From Strigops habroptila (taxonomy: Eukaryota > Chordata > Aves > Psittaciformes > Psittacidae), in NCBI RefSeq assembly GCF_004027225.2, contig NC_044282.2, forward strand, positions 72,031,787 through 72,095,786: DNA of 64,000 bases, read 5' to 3'. The notes beneath the pieces were generated by a model. The model saw only the letters and a list, made by a program, of their open reading frames with translations, had not been told where the DNA came from and made no database searches. The position numbers were made by a program, and so were the translations under genes. Positions 29,701 to 44,700 of this stretch are shown here, piece after piece. Numbering within the stretch: the stretch's first letter is position 1; every line of letters begins with the position of its first letter.

Positions 29701-32700
29701 GACACAGGTCTAGAGACACCAGTTGTGCAGACAGGGAGGAGAGGCTCAGTAGTTCATGCAGAGACAGGTTTGGGATGTAGAACCTACTTTTGCAGCCACT
29801 CCAGCTTCTGGAATTCATTAAAAAGTGATTGAGCTGTGAAGACAGTGACCAATGACAGTCTCTTGGAGATAGCCTCCAGCTATTGCAAAGGAAATTTAAC
29901 AGATCCATTTGTCATTTCTAAAAAAAAGGAGGAGATTGTTCTTAATGTATTTATTTTTAAACTGTCGTTAATATTTTATAAGCAAAGGTTTGGTCATTTC
30001 AGCTGCTCATATTCTTCAGGTGGATTGGAGTAGTTGAGAACAGCTTCAGCAACCCAGTTACTGCCTGTGGTTCCTTAGGTAGATAGACAGAATTCCTTTT
30101 TCCTTGTCTGAGCACCTGGGTCTCAAGGTAAAAAGAAAACAGTTTTTAAACACTAGCACATGAATGAACTACATTTATTGGCCTGATGTCAGCAAATTTT
30201 CAACTACACAGAGCCAGAAAGCCAAGGAAGCCCCATTTGGCCTTGTTATCTGTAAGGCTTTGATAACTGTACAACAGAACTCCATTGTGCTTGTGACATG
30301 GGGCTTGTCATTACCTCTGCAAAGCACGAGATGAATTTATTTCTTGAAATTGTCTTTTTATAAGAACCATAATGGTTACCCTCAGCATGAAGCTATATGC
30401 GCATATTTGCATACCATTCGTGTTCTTTTGATAGAACTCATACAAAAATACTGATTTGATGTTAAGATTTTGTCTTAGGTATTTAAAATACAAAAAGCTT
30501 TATTTCTTTATAAAGACAAGATTGTTCAGTTTTCTAAGTGCTTAACATTTCAACTCTGGAGTATTTCAAAACATAGAATCACAGAATGGTTTGGGTTGGA
30601 AAGGACCTTAAAGCTCATCCAGTTCCAACCCCCTGGCACGGGCAGGGACACCTTCCACTAGAGCAGGTTGCTCCAAGCCCCTGTGTCCCACCTGGCCTTG
30701 AACACTGCCAGGGATGGGGCAGCCACAGCTTCTCTGGGAAAAGTCTGTGCCAGCGCCTCAGCACCCTCACAGGGAAGAGCTTCTGCCTCAGAGCTCATCT
30801 CAATCTCCCCTCTGGCAGGTTAAAGCCATTCCCTTTGGCCTGTCCCTACAGGCCCTTGTAAAAAGCCCCTCTCCAAATTTCTTTAGGTATTAGAAGACTT
30901 GTTACAAGGTCTCTCCTGAGCCTTCTCTGAGGATGCAGAAAGGATTCACATGCAGAACGGATCTGGAGAGTAACTTTCTGGACTTAGACTGAACTTTCAA
31001 AAGCTCTGAACTTTGATTCAGAAAAGATTCAGAAGCACAAACCAGGGATATCCAGGCTTTTCTTTGCCTGCCAGGGCCACCTCGTTCTTGTCAGTGCTTT
31101 GATAGCCCTAAGTGATTTTGGAAAAGTATTTTGGAAGTCTTAGTAGTTATTTTTAGGGTTGTGGGGTTTCTTAAATATACACAATCAGTACATAGGATCA
31201 AGGCTGATGTATTCTTTTTGATTTTTCCACTCCTTTCAGGTCATTGAATACAACCCATCTCAGTGCCTGGATTGGCTGGCTGTGCAAACACCTCGAAACA
31301 AACTAGCTCACAGCTGGGTGCTGCAAAACATGGAAAACTGGGTGGAACGTTTTCTTCTGGCACACAACTATCCTAGAGTCAGAACTTGTAAGTTAATTTA
31401 AATTGAAGAAAACTATTCTTGTGTTGTAGCAAGTTACTATGCATAGGGCATTCCTCTCACAAATAAAGTCCATGCCCTCGTGCTTGTCTTTTCTTCCTTT
31501 TCCACTTGTAGAATTGCTGTCTGTGGTGCCTCATCAAGATATGCTGCCTGGTGTTGATAAAGACTAGGTTTTGATTTCATAACTTGAATGATACATTAGT
31601 AGGTTCTTTATCTGATGTGCTTCATCTACAAGATCCAGGAAAACCCAAAGAAGAAAAAGAGCCAAGAGGATCTCCATAGTGTCCATCACAGAGTTGTGCT
31701 GTAGATAGTAGTAGTTCATGTTCATCTTTCACCCCTCGCAGAGTGATTGTCAGTTGAGGCCTTTGAACTGTGGGTCAAGGAGAAGCAGCCTGTGCTTCTC
31801 CCCAGCTCCAGGGTGTCCTGGCTCTAGTTCTTTCTGCCACGAGTCATACTGTCAGATTGCCAGATCCCATTTTCAGCCTTTCCTGATTCCACAGTAACAG
31901 GCCACACGGAACTTTATAGGTTTTCTGTGATTGAGGGAAACTGGAGGTACAGCTTTGCAACAGACTGGTTATAAACATCTCTGAAGAGGTAATGAGATCT
32001 TGATCAAGCAGTAGACAGTTTGCATTGACAACTAGGTTTGCATTTCTGTGATGGATACATTGTGTTAGAACAGTTAGAACCAAGCAGCAGGCAGGAACAT
32101 GGGGGAAGAGGCCCTGAAGCAGATCTCAACACCACTTGCTTTGTGCTAGTCTTATCCACTCTGGTTTTTTTTATTTCGGCTCTAGTGTGAATGTAGTAAT
32201 ACCAGATTCTGTAAAATGCTTTGAGATCTGTGAATGGAACATATGATGTAATTTAAGTTGTGTTTAAATGGCTGTTAAGCATGTGTGTCACTTTCAAAGG
32301 CGTAACAAATCTGTTTTCATTTGAAGCTGCAGCCTATCTCTTGGTGTCGCTTATTCCAAGCAATTCCTTCCGTCAGATGTTCCGATCGACCCGCTCTTTG
32401 CACATCCCTACCCGCGACCTGCCCCTCAGCCCAGATACCACAGTAGTTCTTCATCAAGTCTACAACGTGCTTCTTGGCCTTCTTTCAAGAGCTAAGCTAT
32501 ATGTCGATGCTGCTGTTCATGGCACCACAAAACTTGTGCCCTACTTCAGTTTCATGACATATTGTTTGATCTCCAAAACTGAGAAACTCATGTTTTCTAC
32601 GTACTTCATGGACTTATGGAACCTTTTCCAGCCTAAACTTTCTGAGCCGGCTATAGCCACCAACCACAACAAACAAGCTTTGCTGTCTTTTTGGTACAAC

Positions 32701-35700
32701 GTGTGTGTCGACTGTCCAGAGAACGTCCGCCTTATTGTACAGAACCCCGTGGTGACAAAGAACATTGCCTTCAATTACATCCTCGCAGACCATGATGATC
32801 AGGATGTGGTGCTCTTCAACCGTGGGATGCTGCCTGCCTACTATGGCATCCTGCGCCTCTGCTGCGAGCAGTCCCCTGCGTTCACGAGGCAGCTGGCTTC
32901 ACACCAGAATATCCAGTGGGCCTTCAAGAACCTCACGCCACACGCCAGTCAGTACCCAGGAGTAAGTAGATGGATACCAAAATGTACCCTTAATGCGGTC
33001 TCAAGAAAAGAGTGTGTTGCATTCTAACACACTAAGCTGGAGGAATTCCCAGTGAGTTTCTTCTTGGCCTTCAGTTTGTGGAGTAGGACTAAGATTGATC
33101 TTGTGGCATTCAAATGGAGGATGACCTGGGGTTCACTTCATTTCTGTTGAAACACTCATGCTGTTTGCAAAACATTGGTACACAGGGAGTTGCACCATCT
33201 CTGCAACGTGATGACACTTGAGGTAGAGAGGAGGTGCCAGTTAAAATAGTCTATGCGTAATGGTGAAAAAACAGGTTTGCAAAGCTTTTAAGAGACAAAG
33301 TATGTGGTTTGGAGTGATTATGCTGCTTTGGGGTCCTCTGTGGGTGTGCAAGGACAGGAAGAATACAAAGTTTTCCTTCACTGTGAAGCGGAGGAGGATG
33401 TGTAGAACAGGGTGCCCAGAGAAGCTGTGGCTGCCCCATCCCTGGCAGTGTTCAAGGCCAGGTTGGACACAGGGGCTTGGAGCAACCTGCTCTAGTGGAA
33501 GGTGTCCCTGCCCGTGCCAGGGGGTTGGAACTGGATGAGCTTTGAGGTCCCTTCCAACGCAAATCATTCTATGATGATGAGCTTTTGTCTCATTCACCTC
33601 ACAAAGTTACACTCTGACAGTCCTGGGCGTAGTCCTGCTGGTTTCATTGTTTGCATCTCCCTTTGGAAGGCTCCAAAGGTTGTCCAGCGAGGGCCTTTAG
33701 TTACTCCACTGTGTTTAGTATTTCCTGTGCATATGTGGTTTCAGCGAACTTTTAGCATAAGCAACCTTCTGAATTCTGTTACTTAGAATATAGTATTACT
33801 ATCATCAGAGAATGATGAAGATGACCCCCTTTAAGGAAAGCTGGGAAGTTTGGTCACATGGATCAGAATTTCAGATATGTATTTTTTTAATATATGTATA
33901 TGTGGCAATGGGCTCTGCTGTTAGGAAGCCTCAAAACGTCCATTTCAGGTTCAGAAGTGTTATCTCCAATACCTGTGTCCTAATCCACGCAGTAAACAGT
34001 AAAGGCTAAAAGCAAACTACGTTTGAGATAGGTGAGAAATATCCACAGTTTCTCTGTCACAACTTTAGTTTGTAAGAACCATTTAGTTTGAATTATTTAA
34101 GGTTAAAATGTTGTCTGCTGATTTTAGAACTTTGTTGTAATGCTGAAGAATGTATTCCCATCCATATTTGCTTCTGTATGTGTTCTGCACACTCCTCAGC
34201 AGAAGCAATATGCAGTACATAACACAAGATAGCTCTAAACCATCACATACTGAGAGAGGTTACTCTAACCTAATATTTTTCGTGTTTCAGGCAGTAGAAG
34301 AGCTGTTTAACCTCATGCAGCTGTTTGTAGCTCAGAGACCAGACATGAGAGAAGAGGAGATAGAAGACATCAAGCAATTTAAGAAAACAACCATAAGCTG
34401 TTACCTGCGCTGCTTGGATGGACGGTCTTGTTGGACAACTTTAATAAGGTACGGTCGAGGTGAACTTGTACTGAAATAATCAATCCTGTTTCAGTAAGGA
34501 CTGTATTTCACCAAATGCAAAGTACCATAAAAATTAGTGTTGTTATTTTGGAAAATATATCTATTCTTTTGGAAAAAGTTTGGGGGATACTTTTATTCAG
34601 AAATAAGCAAACAGAATGTTACAATTATAAGTTGGGGGGGGGGTTTCCCAAATCCATTGTTTGTGAATATAATTTATTTGAGAATGTTTCATCAGCTGAA
34701 AATTCAGAAACTAAGCAAATATTTTACTACAAAAGATGTAAACCAAGATATGTATATTGTTGGAGTCAGAAAGAAACACAATGACAAAATTGCATCAATA
34801 GAGCCCTTGGGAAAAACCTAAAACCAAATCAGTCAATGTTCTGCTTCAGCATTTAAGCTGAAATTCCATTCTCAGCCTACCATGACTAGTCTAGGATGGG
34901 CAAGGCAGCAATCTGAGCTGCTGTCATTGACATCTGTTATTTGGAAGCAGAAATGGTTTTTAGGAATTGTGCCTGTGGGACAGTCTCATTGTAGCGTATC
35001 TTCAAACAGTTTTTCATATTAGTTGTACATCTGAAACTGTTGCTTGGTTATTTTCGGGATGACTGTAAATCGGTCAGGAATTGGGGGTTTAAATGCAACT
35101 GTTGAGGCATTGAAATGATTAGGAAAAGGAAAATGGGCCTGTGTTACCTGAAGGGATTACAGTCTGTCACAGTGCACCACCAGGTTTTCCCAAATGCTCT
35201 GGAAGAATCGAGAGGAACTATTCAGTAGCATAATCCTTTATTTTCCATTCTGCTGTAAGCATCAAATATTCTGTCAGAAGCGTCATTATACATTTGAAAG
35301 TCCAAATATATGCTTAACTGAACCTATTTAAATGGGTCATTTCACAAGCATAAACTTCCATCTTTTGAAGTATTTTATTTTCCTCCATTTTTAGCATTTT
35401 TGCAGACATTATTTGGGAAATATTCATGTAAAGGTTGTTCATAAATTATTTTTGCTAATGGGAAGTTGACATCAGAGGCATTTTAAACTGAGAAAGTGGG
35501 GAGAAGAAATGAAGAATTTGGGGGGGTTTGGGGTTCTTTTGTGATTGTTTTCCAAAATACAGCATGAGCATAACAATGTTGAGCATTTGTATGAATTAGA
35601 TGATTTATAATTTTCAGTGTTCTCAATATTTGGATTTTTTTCCTAGTGCCTTCAGAATATTATTAGAATCTGATGAAGACAGACTTCTTGTTGTGTTCAA

Positions 35701-38700
35701 TAGAGGAATTGATCCCTGATGACTGAGGTAAATTGTTATTTAATCATAATAAACATCTCGCTTTCTCATCAAGTCATCCCTTCCTTCCCAACAATGTGTT
35801 TGCTTTAAATTCATAGAATCAATTGTTTTAATGTGGTGTCATGTGAAATAAATGAAATATGGTGGTTAAGCACTGACATACATGATACTTAGATCCTAAG
35901 AATTGTAGGAACACAAAAAAAAGCTTTACCAGACATTTTGGATGTCTAAACACTAAATGTAGGAGGCTCAGTGAGTATATTTTGAGGCAATACAATCATA
36001 ATGGAGGGTAAAGATAAACAGGTTAGTTGTAACAGTGATTTGGTAGGATAACTAAAAAGGATGTGCTTAAATAAGGAAAGGAACACGACATAGAAGGGTG
36101 ATGTGGCACCTCATCTATCAAGGATAGATACAATTGCAGTAAGGTTCATCATGGAGTGTAAGTTAAGTCTACTGAAAAAGGTGCAACTAGTAAGAGATGT
36201 CATGAGTAGGAAGTAATCAGTCTTTGCTTTCTTCACGTAGATACTTCCCCTGTTGTCTTTAGTAAGATTTCTTTAGTAGTAAAAAGATCAGGACAATGTT
36301 TGCCTGGTTCTCAAGACATGGGGGAAAGCCACCAACAGATGATTTTGAGAGGAGTGAGTTTTATGCTTGTTTGGTGTCATTCTTTTTGTTACAGATCAAC
36401 TGAGCACAGTCACACAATTATTACTAGTTATGAAGTGTTAAGGCAACAGGTTAAAATACAGAAATAAAGGATCCTCACGTGCAATTGTGATTAATATTTC
36501 TGGGCACTTCTGAGGCAGTTCTACCTACCCTTCCTGCCAATTGTGCTTTTGTTTGCAAGGAGGAGTGGTCTCAGGACACACGAGATAGCTTTCTTTCTGA
36601 TGAGACTAAACCTACGATGCATTTCTGGAGCACATACAGTTTATTCCAGTTGTAAATGGGTATTTGAGCCATGAGACCAGACCAGAGTTAGTTCAGAAGA
36701 GAGGGGAAAAAAAATAATCTTGGATTCTGTTCAACACTTCCATTATAGAGTTAATGGATGAGAACGTGTGTTTATTAAATGTACTGGCAGTGCAAAATGG
36801 GGAAGGACGCAGCTCCTTTTGAGAACAAGAATAAAACCCAAGATTGTCTGGATGTGTTGGAGAAAGCGTAAAAATCAGGTGCAGCTCATTCTTGGCATAT
36901 GTAGAATGGTGTGGTCAGGGAGACATGGCAAACTGGTGCAAGTCAATGGTGCAAGACCAGTGGGCAGGAGGTACCTGTGGCTGTTGGAATGGATTGCATC
37001 AGATGGTGCCAGCAGGCACAACTGGAAGTCATCAAGAGGACTTGGAGCAAACACCTGTCAAGGCTATGAAGATGTTTAGTCTGCCTTAAGGCATGTAGAT
37101 ACACTAGATGATGCTTGGAGATTGATTCCAATCCCATTTTTACATGGTTTATATACAAAATTCTCTTAACTTTTTTTATGTCACTAATTTGTATTTTCTG
37201 GGGAAAAGTGTGACAGAAAAAGATGGAATTACAAAATCAGTTAGAAAAATGAAGGCACTGCAGTGCTGTTTGAAAATTTATCAGGAGCTTATTATGAATG
37301 TAAGGCTATTGATTACTTAAGTGTAGTTAATGACTGCAGAATATCTGTTCCTCCTTGGCTTACATTCAAAAAACATGGGCTTAAAAGTTAGGAACTAAGC
37401 TGTAACTTGATAACTTGTGAAACTCCTAAGTAGACTAAAATACATACATACATACATACATATAAAAAACTTGTTTAACAGCTTAGTTAAGCCTGATCCA
37501 TACTGACAGTGGCTAATAAAGTTTATGAAGAATGTGTAGCATAAGATGCAATTTATCCTATGTAAAACGTTGCTAGATATTAGCTAAAACTAGTGTTGTC
37601 TTACAGCTTGAAATTACCAGGGCTCGTATTTTCACTTGTTCCCTAGAAGTGTTTTGCTTGGTGGAAAACACTGGATCAAGGAGTTGGAACATCCAGAGAA
37701 GTTTTCCACTTAGCAGGGTTGGCCACGTGTCCTTTAGTGTCACTATAATATGAAAATGGCATATCAAGATTTTGTGTTACAGGGAGTGAGATTATTGTTC
37801 CTTTATCTTTAAAATATCAGCAGGTTAAATATCTTCTCTCACATCTTGTTCTGGAATTTTTGCAGTTCAGAAACAAGCTACTTTTCCTTCCTAATATTTC
37901 TATAAATCACAGATGCCCAGAAGGTATTTTAGTTATAAAGGAGAAGTAATTCATCTGATGTACAATCATATAGTGTGAGTCCTTAAGCAACACTTTGAAA
38001 AATGACTAGCATCTCTATTAATCTTAGGATTTTTTTCCCCAAATTCACATATCCATGTCTGTCTTGAAAAAAACCCTAATATCACTTTGTTTGTTGGCTA
38101 AGAAAGATTGGGATTACAAGTATACAAAAATACTCTCAAATTATGCTTTGCTTACTGGGTCTTAGGTAAATGTGTGGAAACTTCGTTATTCTTTTCAGCC
38201 ACTAATATAAAGCTTTTACCTTGAAAACAAACTGAGGCTGGTTTTAAATGTCTCTCAGCTGTATTTGGATGAGCACACCAAAACACCCATTTCCTGAGCT
38301 GAGAGGGATTGATGTTACCATACATTTTACATGTGCAGTTTCCCTCTGGCCTGTACATGAAAAACCCTGATATGACTCTAGTTTTTGGTTTAGATGAGCA
38401 GAACAAAACGGGAAGCTTCAGTTTAACCCCACATACAAGAGTGCTTGGTGTTCATTGTTACCAGAACCACATGTCCAGGTCAACAGTTACATTTGGTTGT
38501 TACAGAAGATACCTGGTCATTCAATTGTTCTCTCTCTTTCCTCCTCCCTTTTTGTCCCTTTCCCCTGTTCCCCACTCTTTACTTTTATTAGTAAATATCC
38601 TAATTCTGTACTCAGAATTATTCTCTTTTAAAACATCGTTATCTTTGAGTAATTTGGTGCTTGCATCTGGCACCGTCTATTTTGGTACATCTTGTTTGAG

Positions 38701-41700
38701 CATAAAATAAATGTCAAAGTGGTTTCTGTAGGATAGAAGGAGAAATGATAACAAGTCAAACAAGTCTGTTAATGTGTCAACATAAGGCTTTGGCAATTTT
38801 TTCTTTGCAGTCCTTCAACACGTTGCACATGATGTACCACGAGGCCACAGCTTGCCATGTGACTGGAGACCTGGTAGAACTTCTGTCTATTTTCCTTTCG
38901 GTTCTTAAGTCCACACGTCCATATCTTCAAAGAAAAGGTTTGATTATAACTCTTCAAATGACCCAATCCCCAGTATTTTATCTTATTGTCTGTGTTTAAA
39001 TACTTCCCATACAGTAGGGGATATGATTATTAGAAGTTGTTAAATTGGTACTTACTAAATTATTTCTTAGCAGACTGAAACTAGATAAAGTAACTTTAAG
39101 AGCAGTAGACAGGTGAGATTTAACAGATTTCTAGATGGATTAAAATCATACTGGAGGAAAAAGAGTAAAATTCAGCAGTAAAATTCTGTGCTTTATTTAA
39201 CGAGCTTTTGAGAAATGAACTCAAGGAATTGCTGTGTGGTTTGCCTCTGCAGATGTGAAGCAAGCTCTCATTCAGTGGCAGGAGCGAATTGAATTTGCCC
39301 ATAAGCTCTTAACTCTGCTGAATTCCTACAGTCCTCCAGAGCTTCGGAATGCTTGTATCGGTAAGTCAGAACAGCGTAACTGCAGCCAGAGAGGAATTGC
39401 TCTGTGCAGTTACCCACTTTGAGATTGAAATCCCATTCTTGCAAGTGCAAATGCTTCATAGAGACTCTGTAGGTTGGGGTTGTTTATATTAAAATTGTCA
39501 ATACATAAGTATTGCCACTGTTCTAAATAATTATGCTTTTGTCAGGTTAAAATTAGCATTCTCACTTCCCCGGGCATGCAGACGTGCACAAAAGGCATGG
39601 CCAAAATCATTAGAATGGTTGGGTCGGAAAGAACCTTAAGATCATCTAGTTCCAACCCCCAAAAAGTCAGCCTTCATTTTGAGAGACCAGTTTTCTCCCT
39701 CCTAAGGGGCATGTTAAGGAATAATAACTCCTGAATTCAGGTGTCAGTGAGTTTAGAGTCAAATCCCAAATCTTACATTAAAATACTAACACTCCACTCA
39801 GAAGGGTGCATGGTGACTGAGTTAGTCTGAATAACAGCTTTTATGTGCTTTATGATCTGTTACTGGGAAGTAGAACAAAAGTAAAGCTTAAATAGCTTGT
39901 AGAATGGAATGGATTTGCTTTTCGAAGTTGTAGATGTAGACATTAGATGTAAGTGTCTCTCTTGCATTGTATACAAGGCCTACTTTTCTTCTAGTTTGGG
40001 CTTTTCTGATACTGTTTAATGGATATAATCTGCATTTTTATGCATGCTGACAAAAGCCTAAAACTGTGTCCAAATTACTTTTTGTGTGTGATTTGTGTGC
40101 ATTTTCCCCTTATTTTGAGTTCCTTTCTCATTGCCCTCCTGACCGCTGCCGGTTGACTTTTTCCAGGCATCAAACCAGATGGAAAGAGGGTAATTTTACT
40201 GAGCTTCTACTTTCTACAAGCTGGCACCCCTCTCACTGGTGGTTGCTCCACCACTGAGCAGGTCTTCTCCCAGTGGCAGAGGTGAAGGGAATCGTGACTG
40301 AGTCAGGGGTGTTCACGCCACGGTTACTTACAGTAGAACCTACCTCCACAGCGCACACTAAGTGCAGCAAAAGTGATACAAAAGCGAGTTTGCAAATGCA
40401 TGAGCCTGAAGTTAAACTGCTTGCTGTTGAAGAAATAACAATATGTAATAGCAAAAACAACTTTTTGTTTGTAGATGTCCTCAAGGAGCTTGTACTTTTA
40501 AGTCCTCATGATTTCCTACATACTCTGGTTCCATTTCTACAGCACAATCATTGTACATACCACCACAGTAATATCCCAAGTAGGTATTTCAGTGATTGTA
40601 TTTTGAAGTTCTCTTACGCTATTATTACTCTATCGTGTTCCTTGCTGATGCCAAATATTGACCTTTTTAATATATCCCTGTTTTATCCTAACTTATACTA
40701 CAGTGTCTCTTGGACCTTATTTTCCATGTCGTGAAAATTTGAAATTAATAGGGGGAAAAAGCAATATTCGTCCTCCACGTCCTGAACTTAACATGTGCCT
40801 CTTGCCCACCATGGTGGAAGCCAGCAAGGTAGGTAAAGCTTTGGGCTTATCAGTAGCCATTTCTCTATTGTTTTCCCATATTTTCTAGAAGTATAACAAG
40901 AATCCAGTAGCATGATGCATTTATATTTTCTTTGTAAGCAAAGCGTAATTCTTCTTCAAGATGTGTTGTCCTCATATACTCCATTCTAGATGTGCACTCC
41001 AGAAGCGCCATTTCCCTGCCCTTGGTGACACACAGCTTCATATTCCAGACATGATAAGGGGTCGGACCTTGTATTCAGGAAAACCCTCCCAATCTGCTTG
41101 TGGCATTTATAAAGACAATTCAGGAGCTGCCCAGGGACTGTCCAGATGGGTTTCAAGCTGTGTTAAGGTTTATTACCAGGCACCTGAGTAGATCCTCCAG
41201 GTTTCAGTAGAGTCCATTCAGCAGGACTGAAGTGGGATCTGCTCTTTGTTTGGGTGAAATACCAGCACCTGAAGTAGGGTACAGGGCTTTCAGTCTGTCA
41301 CTGTCACGTCTGTGGGCTTCCTGATGGGATGCCAGCTCTGGTGGGGCTATTTTGTAGTCACTCACCACATCCCATTACTACAGTTGCAGCAGTGGTGGGA
41401 TTCAGCTCACGTAACTTTGCCTATCTAAAAGCTCGAATTGTCCAGCTGTTTCTGTGGTTAATGGTGCTAAACAGTTACCTGTGGAAGGAGAAAAACAGTC
41501 CCCCTCCTTCCTGACCTAGGCCTCCAAGTCTGATGGGGTGACTCTTCCTCCAGAGGAGTCTGTCTCTCCACTGGCTGCAGGGAATACTGAAATGACTAGA
41601 TTTTAGATGGCTAAAGTCAGGTAAGGTGAATCCCACCCTAAAAGGAATATGTATGGACAATCATTTGAAGAAGGAGAACTGGTTACTTGCTGTACAGTAA

Positions 41701-44700
41701 CTGTGGTTCTTCAAGATGCTTTGTCCACACAGATTCTGTAGTCCCTCCTCCTCCTGTGCTGACTCCGAGTCCTGTCATAGGGGATTCTTATGGGTGAAGG
41801 AATTGAGTGGTGGTTGAAGCCGCCATACCCCTTATGCCCTCAGGTACAGTGGTCGCAAGGACACACTGGGTGCAGGCACAGCCCCAGTGGACACTGCTAT
41901 TCAGAAAGAATCCAATCTCCTGCACATGGGGCCTATGTGCACGTAGATGGGAATCTGTGTGGGCAACACATTTCGAAGAAGCACGGTTACTGTAGGGTAA
42001 GTAACCCTTCTTTTTTAAAGCTTTCAGAACGATGCTGTGTATATTTGTGCACCATCAAGTCTACTGTGTAACCAAAGCTTTTAAAACATGCATAGAGCCA
42101 GAAATTACCTGTAGCGGTATTTTCCATTGTGTATCCAGAGGTAATGGATGCAACACTAAACAATGTAAATATTGGAACTTAAAAACTGTCATAGAATCAC
42201 AGACTCGTTTGGGTTGGAAAAGACCTTAAAGCTCATCAATTCCAACCCCCTGCCACGGGCAGGGACACCTTCCACTAGAGCAGGTTGCTCCAAGCCCCTG
42301 TGTCCAACCTGGCCTTGAACACTGCCAGGGATGGGGCAGCCACAGCTTCCTTGACAAAGTATTTGTAATGAATTCATATACATTAGGAACCAAGAGATTT
42401 TGAAGCCCCTTCAACCACATCCATGATTACAGCTTCTTGTGGTTGTGCATGCTTATTTTTCATTCATTTGGTATGAGGCTGCATTCATTTGCTTGAGTTT
42501 TTGAGATTTCCTTTTGGCTGTCTGCTCTACAGAATCTGATACCATTTTAAGTGTATACATCCAAAATACATGCCAATATTGGCAAACTAAACCCATGGCA
42601 TATATTTATCATTTGGTTTGAGGCATTCCCGAAAACGCTGCTTTGAAAGCTTGTGAAGCTTGGCCTTAAGAAAATCCTGACTTCCGCAGATCATAACTGA
42701 CAAGCAATGATTTAAAAAGCAGTCGTGTGTATGTATTTAGGTATCTGTATGGGATTTAAAATCACTGCGTCCTTGTCATCTCCAAGATGTGGGATTCACA
42801 CAGCTTGGCACCTTCTCGGTCTGTTCATTCAGAATCCTACACTGAAAGTTTTCACTGGTGGGGAATCGCCTTTGCCATCCCTCCTCCAGTCTCCCTGTTG
42901 TGCTTGCCAAAGCAAAGAGACACAGGTTACACCTCGAAATGCCCATTGGGGTTTCCCCTAGTACACGATCAGACAAGTGCAGTGACATTAAGCTGGATGC
43001 TTAGGAAACCTGGTTGCTGTCCAGTTGCTTATGTAGTTTAAATGAAGCTCTCTTAAATCTTCAGGGCAAAGATGATGTTTACGATCGTATGCTGCTAGAC
43101 TACTTCTTTTCTTATCATCAGTTCATCCACCTACTCTGTCGAGTTGCAATCAACTGTGAAAAGTTTACTGAAACTTTAGTTAAAATGAGTAAGTATGAAG
43201 GTGAAACAGCCGAAGGATTTTTGTTCTGTGATAACTGTGAGCGCTTCTCCACTGAGTTTTATATTCAGAATCCTTAAGAAAAAGCAGAGCTTGGGAAATT
43301 TGCTGCATTAATTGTTCTGGACATTATTTTGTATCCACAAATAATGTGGTTTGGTGTGTATGATGTAGTACAGTCTTACCTACGTGACTGTCCAGAAAGG
43401 AGCTGAGGCAACCAGTGAGAATTCAGTCTCCTTCCACATTTAGAGATTAACACAGGGCTCGCTGAAGCTGCCTTATGTTTTGGTTGGCAGTTTAAATGGC
43501 TTTGGATCAGATCCTGAATCCTCAACACTCACATGCAGTTAATGGCATTAGTTGACAGCCTGCCTAGGGATGAACATGACGATGCTGGTTCTGTTCTTAC
43601 CAACCTAGGTTGATTTTACCCCATATTTTTGGGAACCATCACAACATTCAATTACAGTTATAACCATTCAGTCATGTGGTTTGTACCCAATACTTGTTTC
43701 AGCTCTGCCCGTAGAACCACCAGTATTTGAGTTTCCTCCTGTCACAATGTAAACCCATTTTTGGGGGTGCGAACAAGGCATTTGTGGCTTTATCAGATGA
43801 CTCCAGCTATTCAGCTGGCTCTGCAGCACCACATCCTGCCTCCAGTTGTCCCATTACGTCCATGTGCTGCTCCAGAGGCACAGTGTGGGGGGGTTTAAAT
43901 TCCTTCCACCACAGACCCAGGATGAGACGAGTTACCCAGCACGGTAAGTGCAGGGGCACAGAACTCAGTGCCACACATACAGTTACTGCAGGGACACACA
44001 CACTGGCAAACATCTCACTTCAGTTGTGTAGAATTTAGCTGTACAGCCAGATCTCTCTGTGGAGAGACATAGATTATTTCCAAGAGAAACTCAGTCTTCT
44101 GGTGCTTTAATATCTTTAGCAGAATGAACCACCTCCTGAAAATACCTGCTGCTTTTGTTTTCTGTGCCTGTAGAAGCTGGCTGGCTATGATTAAATACCA
44201 CTCCTAGACAAATAAAACTATACAAAATTAATCTTTTCCAAAGAGAGATGGTAGTTGCAATGTTCTTTTGATCCCCAGAACAGTCCATCTGCCCATTGTT
44301 TGTCACACTCTTCTGATTGTAACTGTAGCGTGAATACTTACTATAGGCTGTGTTAGTGATAAAATTACTATAGGTTGTGTTAATGGTAAAGGTAACAGTG
44401 GTGCTTGGGCTAGTAAGAAAGATTACCTTTATGGTATTAAAAATACCTTTATGGTATTAAAAAACGCTGGTTTTAAAAAAAGCTATTTAAAACCTTTAAG
44501 TTCTGTACTGACCAATTGCAGTTGTGAGGCAGTAATAAAATAACCTGATGACAAACCCAGAACTAAAGCCAGCTCTTCAGCTTTTTACATTTCACAGGAA
44601 TACTGAAGGGATACTTCTGTTTATTAAATGTACTGTAAAAACTTCAGACACACTCTGGGTGTTTCAGATTGTAAAAAAGGCCTAGAATGTGGCCTTGTGA

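Larger units (their letters stand above)
40829..43064 (+). other. USP34: USP34 intron w33
   Basis: 2.2 kb, largely made of the paired inverted-repeat elements (40936-42011) and a CR1 copy (42189-42355). Confidence 0.7.

Noticed and set aside
20100..35727. USP34 being a pseudogene because of the frame breaks
   Set aside because: 36 of 39 exons are free of disabling changes with correct phases and splice sites. The breaks are short-run length changes confined to three exons.
36768..37079. 103-codon frame in USP34 intron w29
   Set aside because: Rich in Trp/Arg/Gly but with no recognisable family. A second overlapping frame of similar length suggests base composition only.
38309..38710. 133-codon frame in USP34 intron w29
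   Set aside because: Low-complexity Leu/Ser/Phe translation of pyrimidine-rich intron; no similarity.
40130..40400. GC-richer block containing CAGTAGAACCT, like the end of some Tigger/pogo transposons
   Set aside because: Only the 11-base motif fits. No matching inverted end or TA duplication was seen.
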